In this document: piece after piece, positions 48,094 through 56,442 of the stretch
Numbering within the stretch: position 1 is the first letter of the stretch
How the letters are laid out: each line of letters opens with the position of its first letter
Source of the DNA: Natranaeroarchaeum sp042663585
Lineage (GTDB): Archaea; Halobacteriota; Halobacteria; Halobacteriales; Natronoarchaeaceae
Direction of reading: 5' to 3'
DNA length: 64,000 nucleotides
NCBI RefSeq assembly: GCF_042663585.1
Contig: NZ_JBHTAN010000006.1
Location: 744,001 to 808,000 of the forward strand
Notes under the pieces: generated by a model
The model's database searches: none
The model's input: only the letters and a program-made list of their open reading frames with translations
What the model was told of the DNA's origin: nothing
Made by a program: the position numbers and the translations under genes

Positions 48094-48786
48094 ATGGACC
48101 GGATCGAAGCGGTCACGTTCGACCTCGACGACACCCTGCTTCAGTACCGTCGCTCCCCTGGCGCGGTGCTTCGCGCGTCGTTCGAGCGTCTCGGGGTCGA
48201 CCCGCTGTTTGCCGTCGAGGAGTACTACGCCCGGTACGACGAGTTCGCGGAGACCTGTGATTCGATGGACCAACTGCGTTCCGACTGTTTCGCCGCCCTC
48301 GCCGCCGGGAACGGCTTCAACCGGGAGCGTGGCCGGGAGGTCGCGGCGACGTTCAGCGACGAGCGCGATCAGTCGAACGTCGAACTCCTCCCTGGTGTCG
48401 AGCGCGTCCTGACCGCAGCCAGTCGTCAGTATCCGGTTGCAGTGGTCACGAACGGCGCGCCCGATGCACAGCAGGAGAAATGCGACGCGGTGGAGCTAGA
48501 GCGGTGGGTCGAGCGGATAGTCGTCGCCGGGCACGAGACGCCGCCGAAACCTGCCCCCGACGCCTTCGAGCGGGCGCTCCAGTCGCTCGACGTCGCACCC
48601 GACCGGGCCGTCCACGTCGGCGATTCGCTCGACACGGACGTTGCTGGGGCGAGCGCGGCCGGACTCCATTCGGTGTGGGTCGGCCACGGGAATCCGGAGA
48701 CCGTTAAGCCAACCCATCAGGTGGAAACCGTCGAAAACGTGCTATCGCTACCGTGGCTACGCGACGGATCGGACGACGCCAGGTGA
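48094..48786 (+). CDS. HAD family hydrolase
   Basis: A 230-residue phosphatase-type HAD protein. Motif I DLDDT at residues 10-14 gives the Asp10 nucleophile and Asp12 acid. Motif II is VVTNGAP, motif III KPAPDAF, and motif IV GDSLDTDVAGA. The helical cap (residues ~20-95) fits the cytosolic C1 type. Substrate cannot be assigned. Confidence 0.9.
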   Translation: MDRIEAVTFDLDDTLLQYRRSPGAVLRASFERLGVDPLFAVEEYYARYDEFAETCDSMDQLRSDCFAALAAGNGFNRERGREVAATFSDERDQSNVELLPGVERVLTAASRQYPVAVVTNGAPDAQQEKCDAVELERWVERIVVAGHETPPKPAPDAFERALQSLDVAPDRAVHVGDSLDTDVAGASAAGLHSVWVGHGNPETVKPTHQVETVENVLSLPWLRDGSDDAR

Positions 48787-48798
48787 CTGCGGGCGCTG

Positions 48799-48819
48799 AT
48801 ATGCATGTATATGCATAAT
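48799..48819 (+). promoter_or_regulatory. atatgcat direct repeat upstream of folD
   Basis: Two atatgcat units at 48799-48806 and 48809-48816, two bases apart and each containing the palindrome atgcat. They lie ~75 bases before the folD ATG. Possible operator or AT-rich promoter element; no TATA spacing can be fixed. Confidence 0.3.
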
Positions 48820-48891
48820 TGTCCCTCTATACAGGTGGAGATGCACACGAATCCGAGAGTTTGAAGGCCACGGCGAGCGCCCACCTACGTA

Positions 48892-49785
48892 ATGACGGAG
48901 ATCATCGACGGGAACGCAGTCGCAGACGACATCCGGGCGGAGCTTTCCGAGAGCATCGATGCGCTCGCCGACGCGGACGTCACGCCGGGGCTGGCGACTG
49001 TGCTCATGAGCGACGACGGCGCAAGCGACACCTACGTCTCGATGAAACAGCGCGCCTGCGAGGAAGTCGGGATCAACGGCATCCACGTCGAAATCGACGC
49101 CGACGCGCCCGCCGAGGAACTGTACGACACCATCGACGACCTGAACGACGACTCCGAGGTCCACGGCATCCTCGTCCAGATGCCCGTCCCCGACCACGTC
49201 GACGAGCGGGAAGTGATCAACCGGATCGACCCCGCGAAAGACGTCGACGGCTTCCACCCCGAGAACGTGGGCAAACTCGTCGCGGGCTACCCGCGATTCA
49301 AGCCCTGTACCCCCCACGGCGTCCAGAAACTGCTCGCATCTGCGGATGTCGACACAGAGGGGAAAGACGTGGTCATCGTCGGGCGCTCGAACATCGTCGG
49401 GAAGCCCCTTGCAAACCTGCTGATCCAGAAGGCCGAGGGCGGCAACGCGACGGTGACGGTCTGTCACTCCCGCACCGATGATCTCGTGGCGAAGACCCAG
49501 TCGGCGGACATCGTCGTCGCGGCCTGTGGCGTCCCCGAACTGGTCGACGGCGAGATGCTCTCGGAGGGTACCGTCGTGATCGACGTGGGCGTCAACCGCG
49601 TCGACGCCGACACCGAGAAAGGCTACGAACTCGTCGGGGACGTCGACTTCGAGAGCGCGAAGGAGAAGGCAAGCGCTATTACGCCTGTGCCGGGCGGCGT
49701 CGGCCCGATGACCATCGCGATGTTGTTGTACAACACGACGAAAGCGGCGAGTCTCTCGGAGGGCGTCGACGTCGAGTTGCCCTGA
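48892..49785 (+). CDS. folD: Bifunctional methylene-tetrahydrofolate dehydrogenase/cyclohydrolase
   Basis: A 297-residue FolD interconverting methylene-, methenyl- and formyl-tetrahydrofolate in the cytosol with NADP. The active-site lysine lies in TYVSMKQRACEEVGI, the NADP loop is VIVGRSNIVGKPLANLL, and the C-terminal PGGVGPMTIAML is conserved. Length is normal. It supplies formyl groups to purine synthesis, linking it with purL near 60 kb. Confidence 0.96.
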   Translation: MTEIIDGNAVADDIRAELSESIDALADADVTPGLATVLMSDDGASDTYVSMKQRACEEVGINGIHVEIDADAPAEELYDTIDDLNDDSEVHGILVQMPVPDHVDEREVINRIDPAKDVDGFHPENVGKLVAGYPRFKPCTPHGVQKLLASADVDTEGKDVVIVGRSNIVGKPLANLLIQKAEGGNATVTVCHSRTDDLVAKTQSADIVVAACGVPELVDGEMLSEGTVVIDVGVNRVDADTEKGYELVGDVDFESAKEKASAITPVPGGVGPMTIAMLLYNTTKAASLSEGVDVELP

Positions 49786-49803
49786 GACTCCGCGATCAGC
49801 GTC

Positions 49804-50025
49804 TCACGCCTGTCTCGCCGACCATCTATCAGCGATACCGAGTACCAAGAGTACCACAGCAACGATCATTGTGACCGGGACGACTGTCGAGATACCGATT
49901 CCGAGGCCTGTAACTGCAGCGTCGACAGTTAGCCCCTCTCGGAACAGGCCTACCGCGACCCCGCCAACGAGGAGGGCTACAAACCCGATCCGGAAGGCTT
50001 GGAGTAGCTTCTGCCGGTGATCCAT
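49804..50025 (-). CDS. Small two-helix membrane protein
   Basis: A 73-residue protein with two hydrophobic helices (IGFVALLVGGVAVGLF and ISTVVPVTMIVAVVLLVLG), joined by a short acidic loop. No family recognised. It is convergent with folD, 18 bases apart. Confidence 0.6.
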   Translation of the reverse strand: MDHRQKLLQAFRIGFVALLVGGVAVGLFREGLTVDAAVTGLGIGISTVVPVTMIVAVVLLVLGIADRWSARQA

Positions 50026-50249
50026 TGTCGTGAGAGTAGTTCGTCATGTATCGACTTATCTTTTTGCTGTACCGGGCCCAGTTCGTGGCCGAGTTCGGTT
50101 CTACTGGCTCTGTTGAACTCCCCGAAGCTGATAGAAACCGCGTACTGAAGAAAGACTGTGGATTCAGCATGGAGGTTCCTGCAGTGAGAGGGCGGCCCCC
50201 AGCGACACTTTCCTCTACATATCACAGGTCAGCATACCGTGCCGTTGTT

Positions 50250-50687
50250 TCAGTCTACTACCGGTTCTTTATTGCTTACATCTGGCGATGATACCAGATT
50301 CGGAGCGAGCAACTCAGCTGGCAACTGTGAGCCTACCGCAGTCAGTGTAACCTGATTCTGTTCTGAATCCCAGGTGAGAAGTTCTGCTTCCGCCAGCTCC
50401 GGAAGACGGACGTGGTGAAGCCTGACCCTCATCGTGTCGGATCTCTCCTCAGTGGAGCCATACCCCCGCTTGAGGAGCTGCTGTGCCACGTCCTCGATTT
50501 GTGCCACTTGAACGCCTTTGAGGTATTGGAGCAACTCCCGGCTCTCCTCATGGGCCAGGGCGGCATAGATCGTCTTCCATGCCGCACGGTCTACGGTTGT
50601 CATCAGAGAGTAGTTCGATGCAATCTCTACTGAGTCTTTGCCTGTTATGTAAGTCGGTATAAATGGCTCTACCTGACTAGACCCCAT
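50250..50687 (-). CDS. DUF7344-like winged-helix regulator
   Basis: A 145-residue protein whose residues ~30-115 read like the haloarchaeal DUF7344 winged-helix domain: WKTIYAALAHEESRELLQYL, then an HTH region, then RVRLHHVRLPELAEAELL and a strand region. It is probably a DNA-binding transcription regulator. Its ATG shares a base with the stop of the upstream Bat-type regulator (TGATG), and a GTG three bases earlier is an alternative. The two proteins may act on the same target. Confidence 0.65.
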   Translation of the reverse strand: MGSSQVEPFIPTYITGKDSVEIASNYSLMTTVDRAAWKTIYAALAHEESRELLQYLKGVQVAQIEDVAQQLLKRGYGSTEERSDTMRVRLHHVRLPELAEAELLTWDSEQNQVTLTAVGSQLPAELLAPNLVSSPDVSNKEPVVD

Positions 50688-51346
50688 CACGATGGGTCAG
50701 ATTCGGACGGATTCAATACCACCTGTTTTAACACCTTGTTAGCCCCTCGGCGAAGGTTTTCCGAGGCGGTCTGTTCAGAGATGCCGATTTTGCCCCCGAC
50801 ATCACCGAGTGTCGTTCGACGAGGGACCTCGAAATACCCGTCTCTGACAGCCTGGAAGAGCGTCTCTCGTTGCGAGTCCGTTAACTCGAACTCCGGGGTA
50901 GCTCTCGGATCTGTCAACGTGTGCAAACGGTCCAGTTTGATCGAAATGTCGTGTTGTCGACAGAAGTTATTGAACTCAGTGAGTTCCACGGGGGAGTCAA
51001 ACCGGACTCGAAAGAACCACTCTTCTTTTCCACGGGCTTCGAGGATAGTCGCGTCAGTTTCAGCGATTCCGTCAATAAGGCTTTCCGCCTCGTCCTCCCA
51101 GTCGATGCGATACAGCGCGCTCCCGTTTGTCTGGTCTAACTGCTTGAGGTCTTTCACTTGCTCGCTGGCATGGAGCGACGCCTCGAATTGGTCAAGCTCG
51201 TCTCCATGTATCCAGACGTATGGCATTATCCGCCGGGCCGCCGGGACGACGCGCTCCATCTCAATGTGGGCGACCGGGTCGCGGGCAAGCGTTTTACCGA
51301 GGAGAAACTCATCGCCATCGATAGTGAACTCTGCAACGATGCTCAT
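50687..51346 (-). CDS. Bat-type helix-turn-helix regulator
   Basis: A 219-residue haloarchaeal regulator. The N-terminal ~150 residues form the Bat-associated sensor-like domain. The C-terminal ~60 hold the HTH_10 (Bat) DNA-binding domain, LTDSQRETLFQAVRDGYFEVPRR and IGISEQTASENLRRGANKVL. Such proteins control genes in response to light, oxygen or metabolites; the signal here is unknown. It forms a coupled pair with the DUF7344-like gene. Confidence 0.85.
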   Translation of the reverse strand: MSIVAEFTIDGDEFLLGKTLARDPVAHIEMERVVPAARRIMPYVWIHGDELDQFEASLHASEQVKDLKQLDQTNGSALYRIDWEDEAESLIDGIAETDATILEARGKEEWFFRVRFDSPVELTEFNNFCRQHDISIKLDRLHTLTDPRATPEFELTDSQRETLFQAVRDGYFEVPRRTTLGDVGGKIGISEQTASENLRRGANKVLKQVVLNPSESDPS

Positions 51347-51521
51347 ACCCGAAGTAGCGGGGTCACGTGTTATGAATACTCGCTATGCAACCCTGACGGT
51401 GAAGCGTTGCGAGACACGCGCGCTATATTCAGCACGGCCGTCGATAACTGTCACTGCTTGAGTATTTCAACAAGGCCGCTCTACCGTAGTTCGGAGTTCC
51501 GCCAGCGCGTTTGTAACGTTA

Positions 51522-52244
51522 TCAGGTCGAGAGCCGTTTCAGTCGGTCCTGACACCGGACCAGCGCGTCCTCGTCGTCCCAGCGCAGGTATTCGCCGAGC
51601 GCGCGGGCCGCCTTGACAAGCCGTTCGGCCGTCTTCGGGTCGACGTCGCCCTGCAGGGCCCGGACTCGCTTGATATGCTCGGAGAGCGACTGGAGCGCCG
51701 AGAGGGCCTCGTTGTCGGTCCGGTTCAGGTCCTCGGCGTAGGTCTTGAGGTCTTTCCGATACTCGTCGATGGCGTCGGCATAGCCCAGTCCGCGCGCCTC
51801 GCGGATCGAGTCGGGGACGCTCTCGGGATCGGGTCGTTCCCCGTGGTCGGCACCCCGAAGGAGAGAGAGGTAGTACAGTTCCTCCTCATCCGTGGGATCG
51901 AACGAACGCGCGAAGACGTCCGCGACCTGCCGGAGTTCGTGGGCAGCGAGATAGACGTCTTCGAGCGCCTGCAGTTCCCCGGCGTCGATAAAGCCCTGTT
52001 TGAGCACGTACTCCCGGCATTCGTCGATTGCCGCCGACGCGATATCCTCGCGGGGGGCCTCGTCGATCATGTTCCGGACCGACGTGAGATTTAGCGTCGC
52101 CGGTGCGGCCGTATGTTGTTTGCGTTCGTCGTCGATACCGACACTTTTGACGCTGCCACAGGCCGGACACGAGATGGTCCCCGTCTCGTAGTAGGACCAC
52201 CTGGTCTCACACTCGGTACACTCCCGCTCGCCGCGTATCTCCAT
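51522..52244 (-). CDS. Zinc-ribbon protein, DUF7117-like
   Basis: A 240-residue haloarchaeal protein. The N-terminus is a TFIIB/rubredoxin-type zinc ribbon with CxxC at Cys9/Cys12 and Cys26/Cys29. The remainder is all-helical and acidic, with a conserved-looking EYVLKQGFIDAGELQALEDV. Orthologues are widespread in haloarchaea without known function. A 176-base spacer separates it from the Bat-type gene. Confidence 0.7.
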   Translation of the reverse strand: MEIRGERECTECETRWSYYETGTISCPACGSVKSVGIDDERKQHTAAPATLNLTSVRNMIDEAPREDIASAAIDECREYVLKQGFIDAGELQALEDVYLAAHELRQVADVFARSFDPTDEEELYYLSLLRGADHGERPDPESVPDSIREARGLGYADAIDEYRKDLKTYAEDLNRTDNEALSALQSLSEHIKRVRALQGDVDPKTAERLVKAARALGEYLRWDDEDALVRCQDRLKRLST

Positions 52245-52306
52245 ACCCGGTCTAGCGCGTGGCGAGTCAAATACTCACTCCCTCGCAGTTGGCAGTTCGG
52301 CCCGAC

Positions 52307-54520
52307 TCACTCCCGTCGTGCGAGCAGTTCCTCGACGAGAGCGTCTATTTCGGCGCGGATCGGCACCAGATCGTCGATGGTCGTTCGGTTGTACGCTCGC
52401 TTGCTCACGTCGGTATGCTCGGGGACGATGCCGTGAGCGGCGCGGGAGAGGTCGGCCAGCCGATCCGCTGCCCGGGCGTCGACGTCGTCGAGTCGCGGGA
52501 GTTCGAGGCGCGAGACGACCGACTTCGAGAGGCTCGATTTGCCGCCCGAGGAGACGTCGTCGAGCGTCCGCTGATAGATCGAGGAGTTGAGTAACGCACA
52601 GAGGAAATGCGCCTCCGATCCGTCGTCGGTACCGATGAACATACAGTGGTCGCCGGGCACGATTGGCTGCTCGCCCAGCAGGTCGTCCTCGACCGTCGAG
52701 ACGACGACGAAGTGGGGTTTGTAGCCGAGTCGACACCAGACCACCTTGTACTCCGCCCAGGTGTACTCGCCGAGGCCGAAGACGTTGTAGAAAGTGCCGT
52801 TGTCGAGCCACGACGACGAGCGGGCCGCGAGCGCCTCGCGGTTCGCGTCGAGATACGCGTAGGTCCGCGGGCACTCGGCTTCGAGCCACGCCTCGTTGTC
52901 CTCGTCAGCACTATCGAGCGGGACGAGTCGGTAATCGTGGCCGAAGAGCCCGAACTTGACGACGTGTCGGGACTTCAGATAGGGAAAGACCCGGTCGGGT
53001 TCGAGGTCGTCGACGCGCTCGGGATCGAGTTCGAAGACGTCCCGCGCGTCGTCTTTGACGCCGTGGCGGATCTCGTGGGAACACTCGCCGAGGGCTTGCC
53101 GTTCGGCGTCACGCCGGAGCCACGAGGAGGCCGGATCGTCCTCGTCGACCGGGGCAAAGCCGGTCTCCTCGCACGCGAGCGTCTCGCGAAGTCGGTCGAG
53201 GGTTCCGAACTCCGGCAGCATCCCGTCCCGCGACCACGCCGTGACGGGGACCGGCGCGGTCGGTTCCGACCCCACCGAGAGCGAGTAGATTGCCGCGCCG
53301 GCGCGTGCGTCGCCGAAGGGGCGCAGGTCAGTAAAATCGTGGACGTGGTCGACGGCGACCGGCGCGCCGTTCAGGCGCTGTTCTCGAAGGCGACGGCCGG
53401 CCGGTCCTTTGACGATGCCACGCTTGAGGACGAACGCGGCATCACCGCCATCGAGATAGCGGTCCATACAGGCGAGAACGAACGGGACCGAGATATCGTC
53501 GTTGGCGTGGCCGAGTTTCGCGTCCGCGCCGCGGTGGACCACGAGGTCGAGGCGGTCGGCCGGCCCTTCGCGCCACGCCTTCCTGACATCGTCGGGAAGC
53601 GCGCTCCAGGTGAGCCACGGCGGATTCCCGACGAGGTGGTCGACGGTCGGCGTGAACCTCTCGCCACCGTAGCGGAGGTCGTCGTCCCGTGTGAGTCCGA
53701 GCGCGTCGGTCAGAAAGACCGGCAACTCGACGGCGTCGACTGCGTCGTCGAGCAGAGGGGCGAGCGAGAGCAGATACCCAAGCCGCGCACTACGGACTGC
53801 GATAGGATTGAGGTCGATGCCGTACACCGAGTTCGTAATCTCGGCGACCTGCTGGGCTGGCGTCGGTGCGTCGTCGGCCTCGGCGTAGCCCGCGCGCTTT
53901 CGCTCGACGACCGTCGATAGGAAGACGCCGGAGCCACAACCCGGGTCGAGAAACGTCTCCGTGGCGAGGTTCTCGATAGCGAGGTCGTCGACGGCGAGGT
54001 CCGCGACGCCACGCGGGGTGTAGTACTCGCCCAGTGCGAGTCGAACGGGCTGGGTGACGACAGACTCGAAGAGTCGCCGGAGCACGGAGCCGTCGAGTAC
54101 CGTAACCTCGACAGCGGCGATGGATTCGTCCACCTGTTCGGCGAGTCCATCGCTAGCGACCATATCGTGGACGGCGACGAAGTCGACGTCGAGCGCATCG
54201 GTGTTCGAGCCCGGTTCCCGGTTGCTCACGTCGACGCCGAGCACCCCCTCGGCACGCGAGAGTAGTCGCTCGATCAGGAAGTCGTAGTAAAGCGCGTCCG
54301 CGAACACGGCTTCAATCGTCACGCCGTCGGGAAGTCCGGCAAAAGCGTCGCCATGGCTCTGTCTGAAGAACGACCGCCACGCCGCGAACGCCGCCGTGAC
54401 GACGCCATCGTCGTCGAGGGCCGCCTCGACGCCGTCAGTATACTGTCGGTAGCAGTCGCCGTCACGCGCAAATCGGTCGAGGAGTCGCTCCGTCGCGGTC
54501 TGTCGGGTTCTATCTGTCAC
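52307..54520 (-). CDS. Orphan N6-adenine DNA methyltransferase
   Basis: A 737-residue SAM-dependent adenine methyltransferase. The SAM-binding motif FLDPGCGSGVF has Asp192, and the catalytic motif IV is NPPW at residues 299-302. The N-terminal ~180 residues and a C-terminal target-recognition-like region (HFLCALLNSSIYQ) fit the Eco57I/type IIG architecture. No PD-(D/E)XK nuclease motif is visible and no separate restriction gene is adjacent, so it may be a solitary genome-marking methylase or the remnant of a restriction system. The sequence it recognises is not readable from here. Confidence 0.85.
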   Translation of the reverse strand: MTDRTRQTATERLLDRFARDGDCYRQYTDGVEAALDDDGVVTAAFAAWRSFFRQSHGDAFAGLPDGVTIEAVFADALYYDFLIERLLSRAEGVLGVDVSNREPGSNTDALDVDFVAVHDMVASDGLAEQVDESIAAVEVTVLDGSVLRRLFESVVTQPVRLALGEYYTPRGVADLAVDDLAIENLATETFLDPGCGSGVFLSTVVERKRAGYAEADDAPTPAQQVAEITNSVYGIDLNPIAVRSARLGYLLSLAPLLDDAVDAVELPVFLTDALGLTRDDDLRYGGERFTPTVDHLVGNPPWLTWSALPDDVRKAWREGPADRLDLVVHRGADAKLGHANDDISVPFVLACMDRYLDGGDAAFVLKRGIVKGPAGRRLREQRLNGAPVAVDHVHDFTDLRPFGDARAGAAIYSLSVGSEPTAPVPVTAWSRDGMLPEFGTLDRLRETLACEETGFAPVDEDDPASSWLRRDAERQALGECSHEIRHGVKDDARDVFELDPERVDDLEPDRVFPYLKSRHVVKFGLFGHDYRLVPLDSADEDNEAWLEAECPRTYAYLDANREALAARSSSWLDNGTFYNVFGLGEYTWAEYKVVWCRLGYKPHFVVVSTVEDDLLGEQPIVPGDHCMFIGTDDGSEAHFLCALLNSSIYQRTLDDVSSGGKSSLSKSVVSRLELPRLDDVDARAADRLADLSRAAHGIVPEHTDVSKRAYNRTTIDDLVPIRAEIDALVEELLARRE

Positions 54521-54584
54521 GTGTAGCTCTGTGGGGCGTCGCCGCCCGGTTCATCGCCTCTTTGGAGACCGGCGGTTTAACAGT

Positions 54585-54998
54585 ATGGGTGCTAAGTCGT
54601 CTTCCTCAACGAACACAGTGAGTAGGGGGGTGATACAGCACCCGTCCGGGACAACGAAAGAGTGTGCATCGTGCGGTGTAGAGTCAGAGAAACCGTTGTG
54701 GGTGCGTGAGCACTCGTGTCCGTCATATGGGTACACAACAGACCGGGATTTCAACGCAGCTGCGAATATTCTACACCGAGGATTGGAAGAAGTAGGAGTG
54801 GTTCACTCCGAATCAACGTCCTCAGAATCGCACGGCGATTCTGATGTGCGAACGAGAGCTCCGCTCTCGTCAACGCCTGTGGAGACTGCGACCGCTGTGT
54901 CTACCGACGGAGGCGATGCTTCCGTTGCTGTGGATGCAAGTCGCGTCGTGGAAGCAGGAAGCCGCGTCCTCAAGGAAACCGTTTCCACGGTTGAGTAG
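54585..54998 (+). pseudogene. Truncated TnpB (IS605/IS1341-type) remnant
   Basis: The C-terminal part only of a TnpB RNA-guided nuclease: zinc-finger start TKECASCGVESEKPLWVREHSC and the RuvC-III motif TDRDFNAAANI. The N-terminal RuvC-I/II regions are missing, and the fourth zinc cysteine has become Tyr (CPSYGY instead of CPxCG), so it is decayed. The acidic Ser/Thr tail of haloarchaeal TnpB is retained up to 54998. It lies next to the methyltransferase start, marking an old insertion point. Confidence 0.8.
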
Positions 54999-55043
54999 GG
55001 CGCGGTAGTTCACCGACTGGGAATGTAGCCCGTCGCGGGTTTC

Positions 55044-55217
55044 ATGACGCTACCGACGGTACGGACCCACATGCGTGACGAGGACGAGATTCGCGAACAG
55101 TACGAATACCTGCAAGAACAGCTCGAAAGCGAGGAAATGCGCCACGAGGGGGTCCGGAAACTGTTCAGTCATTACAAGCGAGCATTGGGGTGGGCCCTCG
55201 AAGAGGAACATATGTGA
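55044..55217 (+). CDS. Small conserved-looking haloarchaeal protein
   Basis: A 57-residue ORF from ATG 55044 (or 48 residues from ATG 55071). The protein MRDEDEIREQYEYLQEQL continues as an acidic helix rich in Glu and ends FSHYKRALGWALEEEHM. The charged amphipathic composition and clean frame make it a likely gene. It has no recognised domain and follows the TnpB remnant. Confidence 0.5.
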   Translation: MTLPTVRTHMRDEDEIREQYEYLQEQLESEEMRHEGVRKLFSHYKRALGWALEEEHM

Positions 55218-55303
55218 GAGTAGTTGCGGATTTGTGATGGTCAATGGCCGAACGATTACACCGTGTCGGTACATTTATGAGGCACCAACGGTTTCGTTTA
55301 GGT

Positions 55304-55332
55304 GACGCTTCGCTTTGGAGGGCCGAAGCGTC
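55304..55332. repeat. Inverted repeat, first hairpin
   Basis: Nine-base arms gacgcttcg (55304-55312) and cgaagcgtc (55324-55332) around an 11-base loop, perfect match. Near the TnpB remnant, it could be an IS200/IS605-type end hairpin or an RNA structure before uspA. Confidence 0.6.
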
Positions 55333-55355
55333 AGCGGGGACCAATTCAGGGCGGC

Positions 55356-55391
55356 AAGCGGCACTTCGCGCTTTTTACGCGAGTGCCGCTT
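55356..55391. repeat. Inverted repeat, second hairpin
   Basis: Arms of 14-15 bases, aagcggcacttcgcg and cgcgagtgccgctt, around a 7-base loop (ctttttac edge), with one bulged T. It lies 24 bases after the first hairpin. The strong stem suggests function in RNA or as a mobile-element end. Confidence 0.6.
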
Positions 55392-55527
55392 TCCTGTTTC
55401 AAACTATCGCGAGCGGCCGCTCCGCCGAACTAGCTTCGATACGCAGTATCTACTCGACGAACCCCTGTTTGAACCCGCGCACTACGTTGGGAGGGTGCTT
55501 TTGATAGCTCCGCCCGTCAGTTTATCT

Positions 55528-55947
55528 ATGGCATCTCGTGTCCTCGTCGCGCTCGACGGATCCGAACAGGCCGAAGCGGCGCTCGAACACGCCATCGAGG
55601 AGCACCCGGAGGCCGAACTGATCGCGGTGCATGTCATCGACATCCTCTCCGGGATGTACGGCGAGCACTACGTCGATTACCAGTCGATCCGAGAGGGCCA
55701 AGAACAGCGCGCGGAGCGGATACTCGATGACGCCGTCGAGATAGCGGACAACCACGACCGCGAACTCGTGACCCAAATCCTCGTCGGCAAGCCCGCATCG
55801 GGGATCATCGACGCCACCGAGGAGTTCGATGTCGACCACGTCATCGTCGGAAGCCGCGGGCGCTCGGGCGTTTCCCGGGTACTGCTCGGGAGTGTTGCCG
55901 AGACCGTTGCCCGCCGCTCGCCCGTTCCGGTAACTATCGTCCGGTAG
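55528..55947 (+). CDS. UspA family universal stress protein
   Basis: A 139-residue single-domain UspA. It starts SRVLVALDGSEQAEAALEHA, and the ATP-binding end GSRGRSGVSRVLLGSVAETVARRSPVPV shows the G-x2-G-x9-G-S/T pattern. Cytosolic nucleotide-binding stress protein. The frame opens far upstream, but the family begins at the ATG at 55528. Confidence 0.92.
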   Translation: MASRVLVALDGSEQAEAALEHAIEEHPEAELIAVHVIDILSGMYGEHYVDYQSIREGQEQRAERILDDAVEIADNHDRELVTQILVGKPASGIIDATEEFDVDHVIVGSRGRSGVSRVLLGSVAETVARRSPVPVTIVR

Positions 55948-55986
55948 GATCGCAACGTATCTTGGTCTGCGCCGGATAGGATCTGT

Positions 55987-56244
55987 ATGGCCGAACCGCT
56001 ACCGATCACGGTGTACACGCGTGAGGACTGTCACCTCTGTGACGAGGCCGTCGACACGCTCCGCCGGATCGCCGATTCGGAGGGCGTCGACATCGAGATC
56101 GACCTCGTGGACGTCGACGAGGATCCCGAGCTCCACGAGGAGTACAGCGACCGCGTTCCCTACGTTCTCGTCGACGGGACGCCGAAATTCAAGTATCGGG
56201 TCGATCCCGCGAAAGCGCGGATGGAGCTGAAACGGTACGCGTAG
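55987..56244 (+). CDS. Glutaredoxin family protein
   Basis: An 85-residue thioredoxin-fold protein with active site CHLC (Cys15, Cys18) in VYTREDCHLCDEA and the cis-Pro turn VPYVLVDG. Probably a dithiol redox protein of the cytosol, working with the low-molecular-weight thiols of haloarchaea. It lies 39 bases after uspA and may share its transcript. Confidence 0.88.
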   Translation: MAEPLPITVYTREDCHLCDEAVDTLRRIADSEGVDIEIDLVDVDEDPELHEEYSDRVPYVLVDGTPKFKYRVDPAKARMELKRYA

Positions 56245-56442
56245 CAGCAGTGAGCCGCTTCTCTGCCGGGACTGGCAATGACTCGTAGTTGGGACTGGAT
56301 CTACTGCTGCCCTCCCCGAGCCGTCACGAGGCCTCTTTCTGCCTGAAGTAACACTGATGATACTACCGGACACCGGTGTCCGCGAGCACTTATCCGCCAG
56401 CGCCGACTACGAATCATTGCTGTCATACCGTCTATTTCAACT

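Larger units (their letters stand above)
55218..55527. other. Intergenic region with two stem-loops
   Basis: 310 bases without a supported gene. Two strong inverted repeats, at 55304-55332 and 55356-55391, are listed separately. The region between 55400 and 55527 holds the start of the UspA transcript (box-like tttatc before ATG 55528). Confidence 0.5.

Noticed and set aside
50046..50291. 81-codon plus-strand frame between the small membrane gene and the DUF7344 gene
   Set aside because: No domain, overlaps the end of a supported gene on the other strand; it may contain old mobile-element sequence but I cannot show this.
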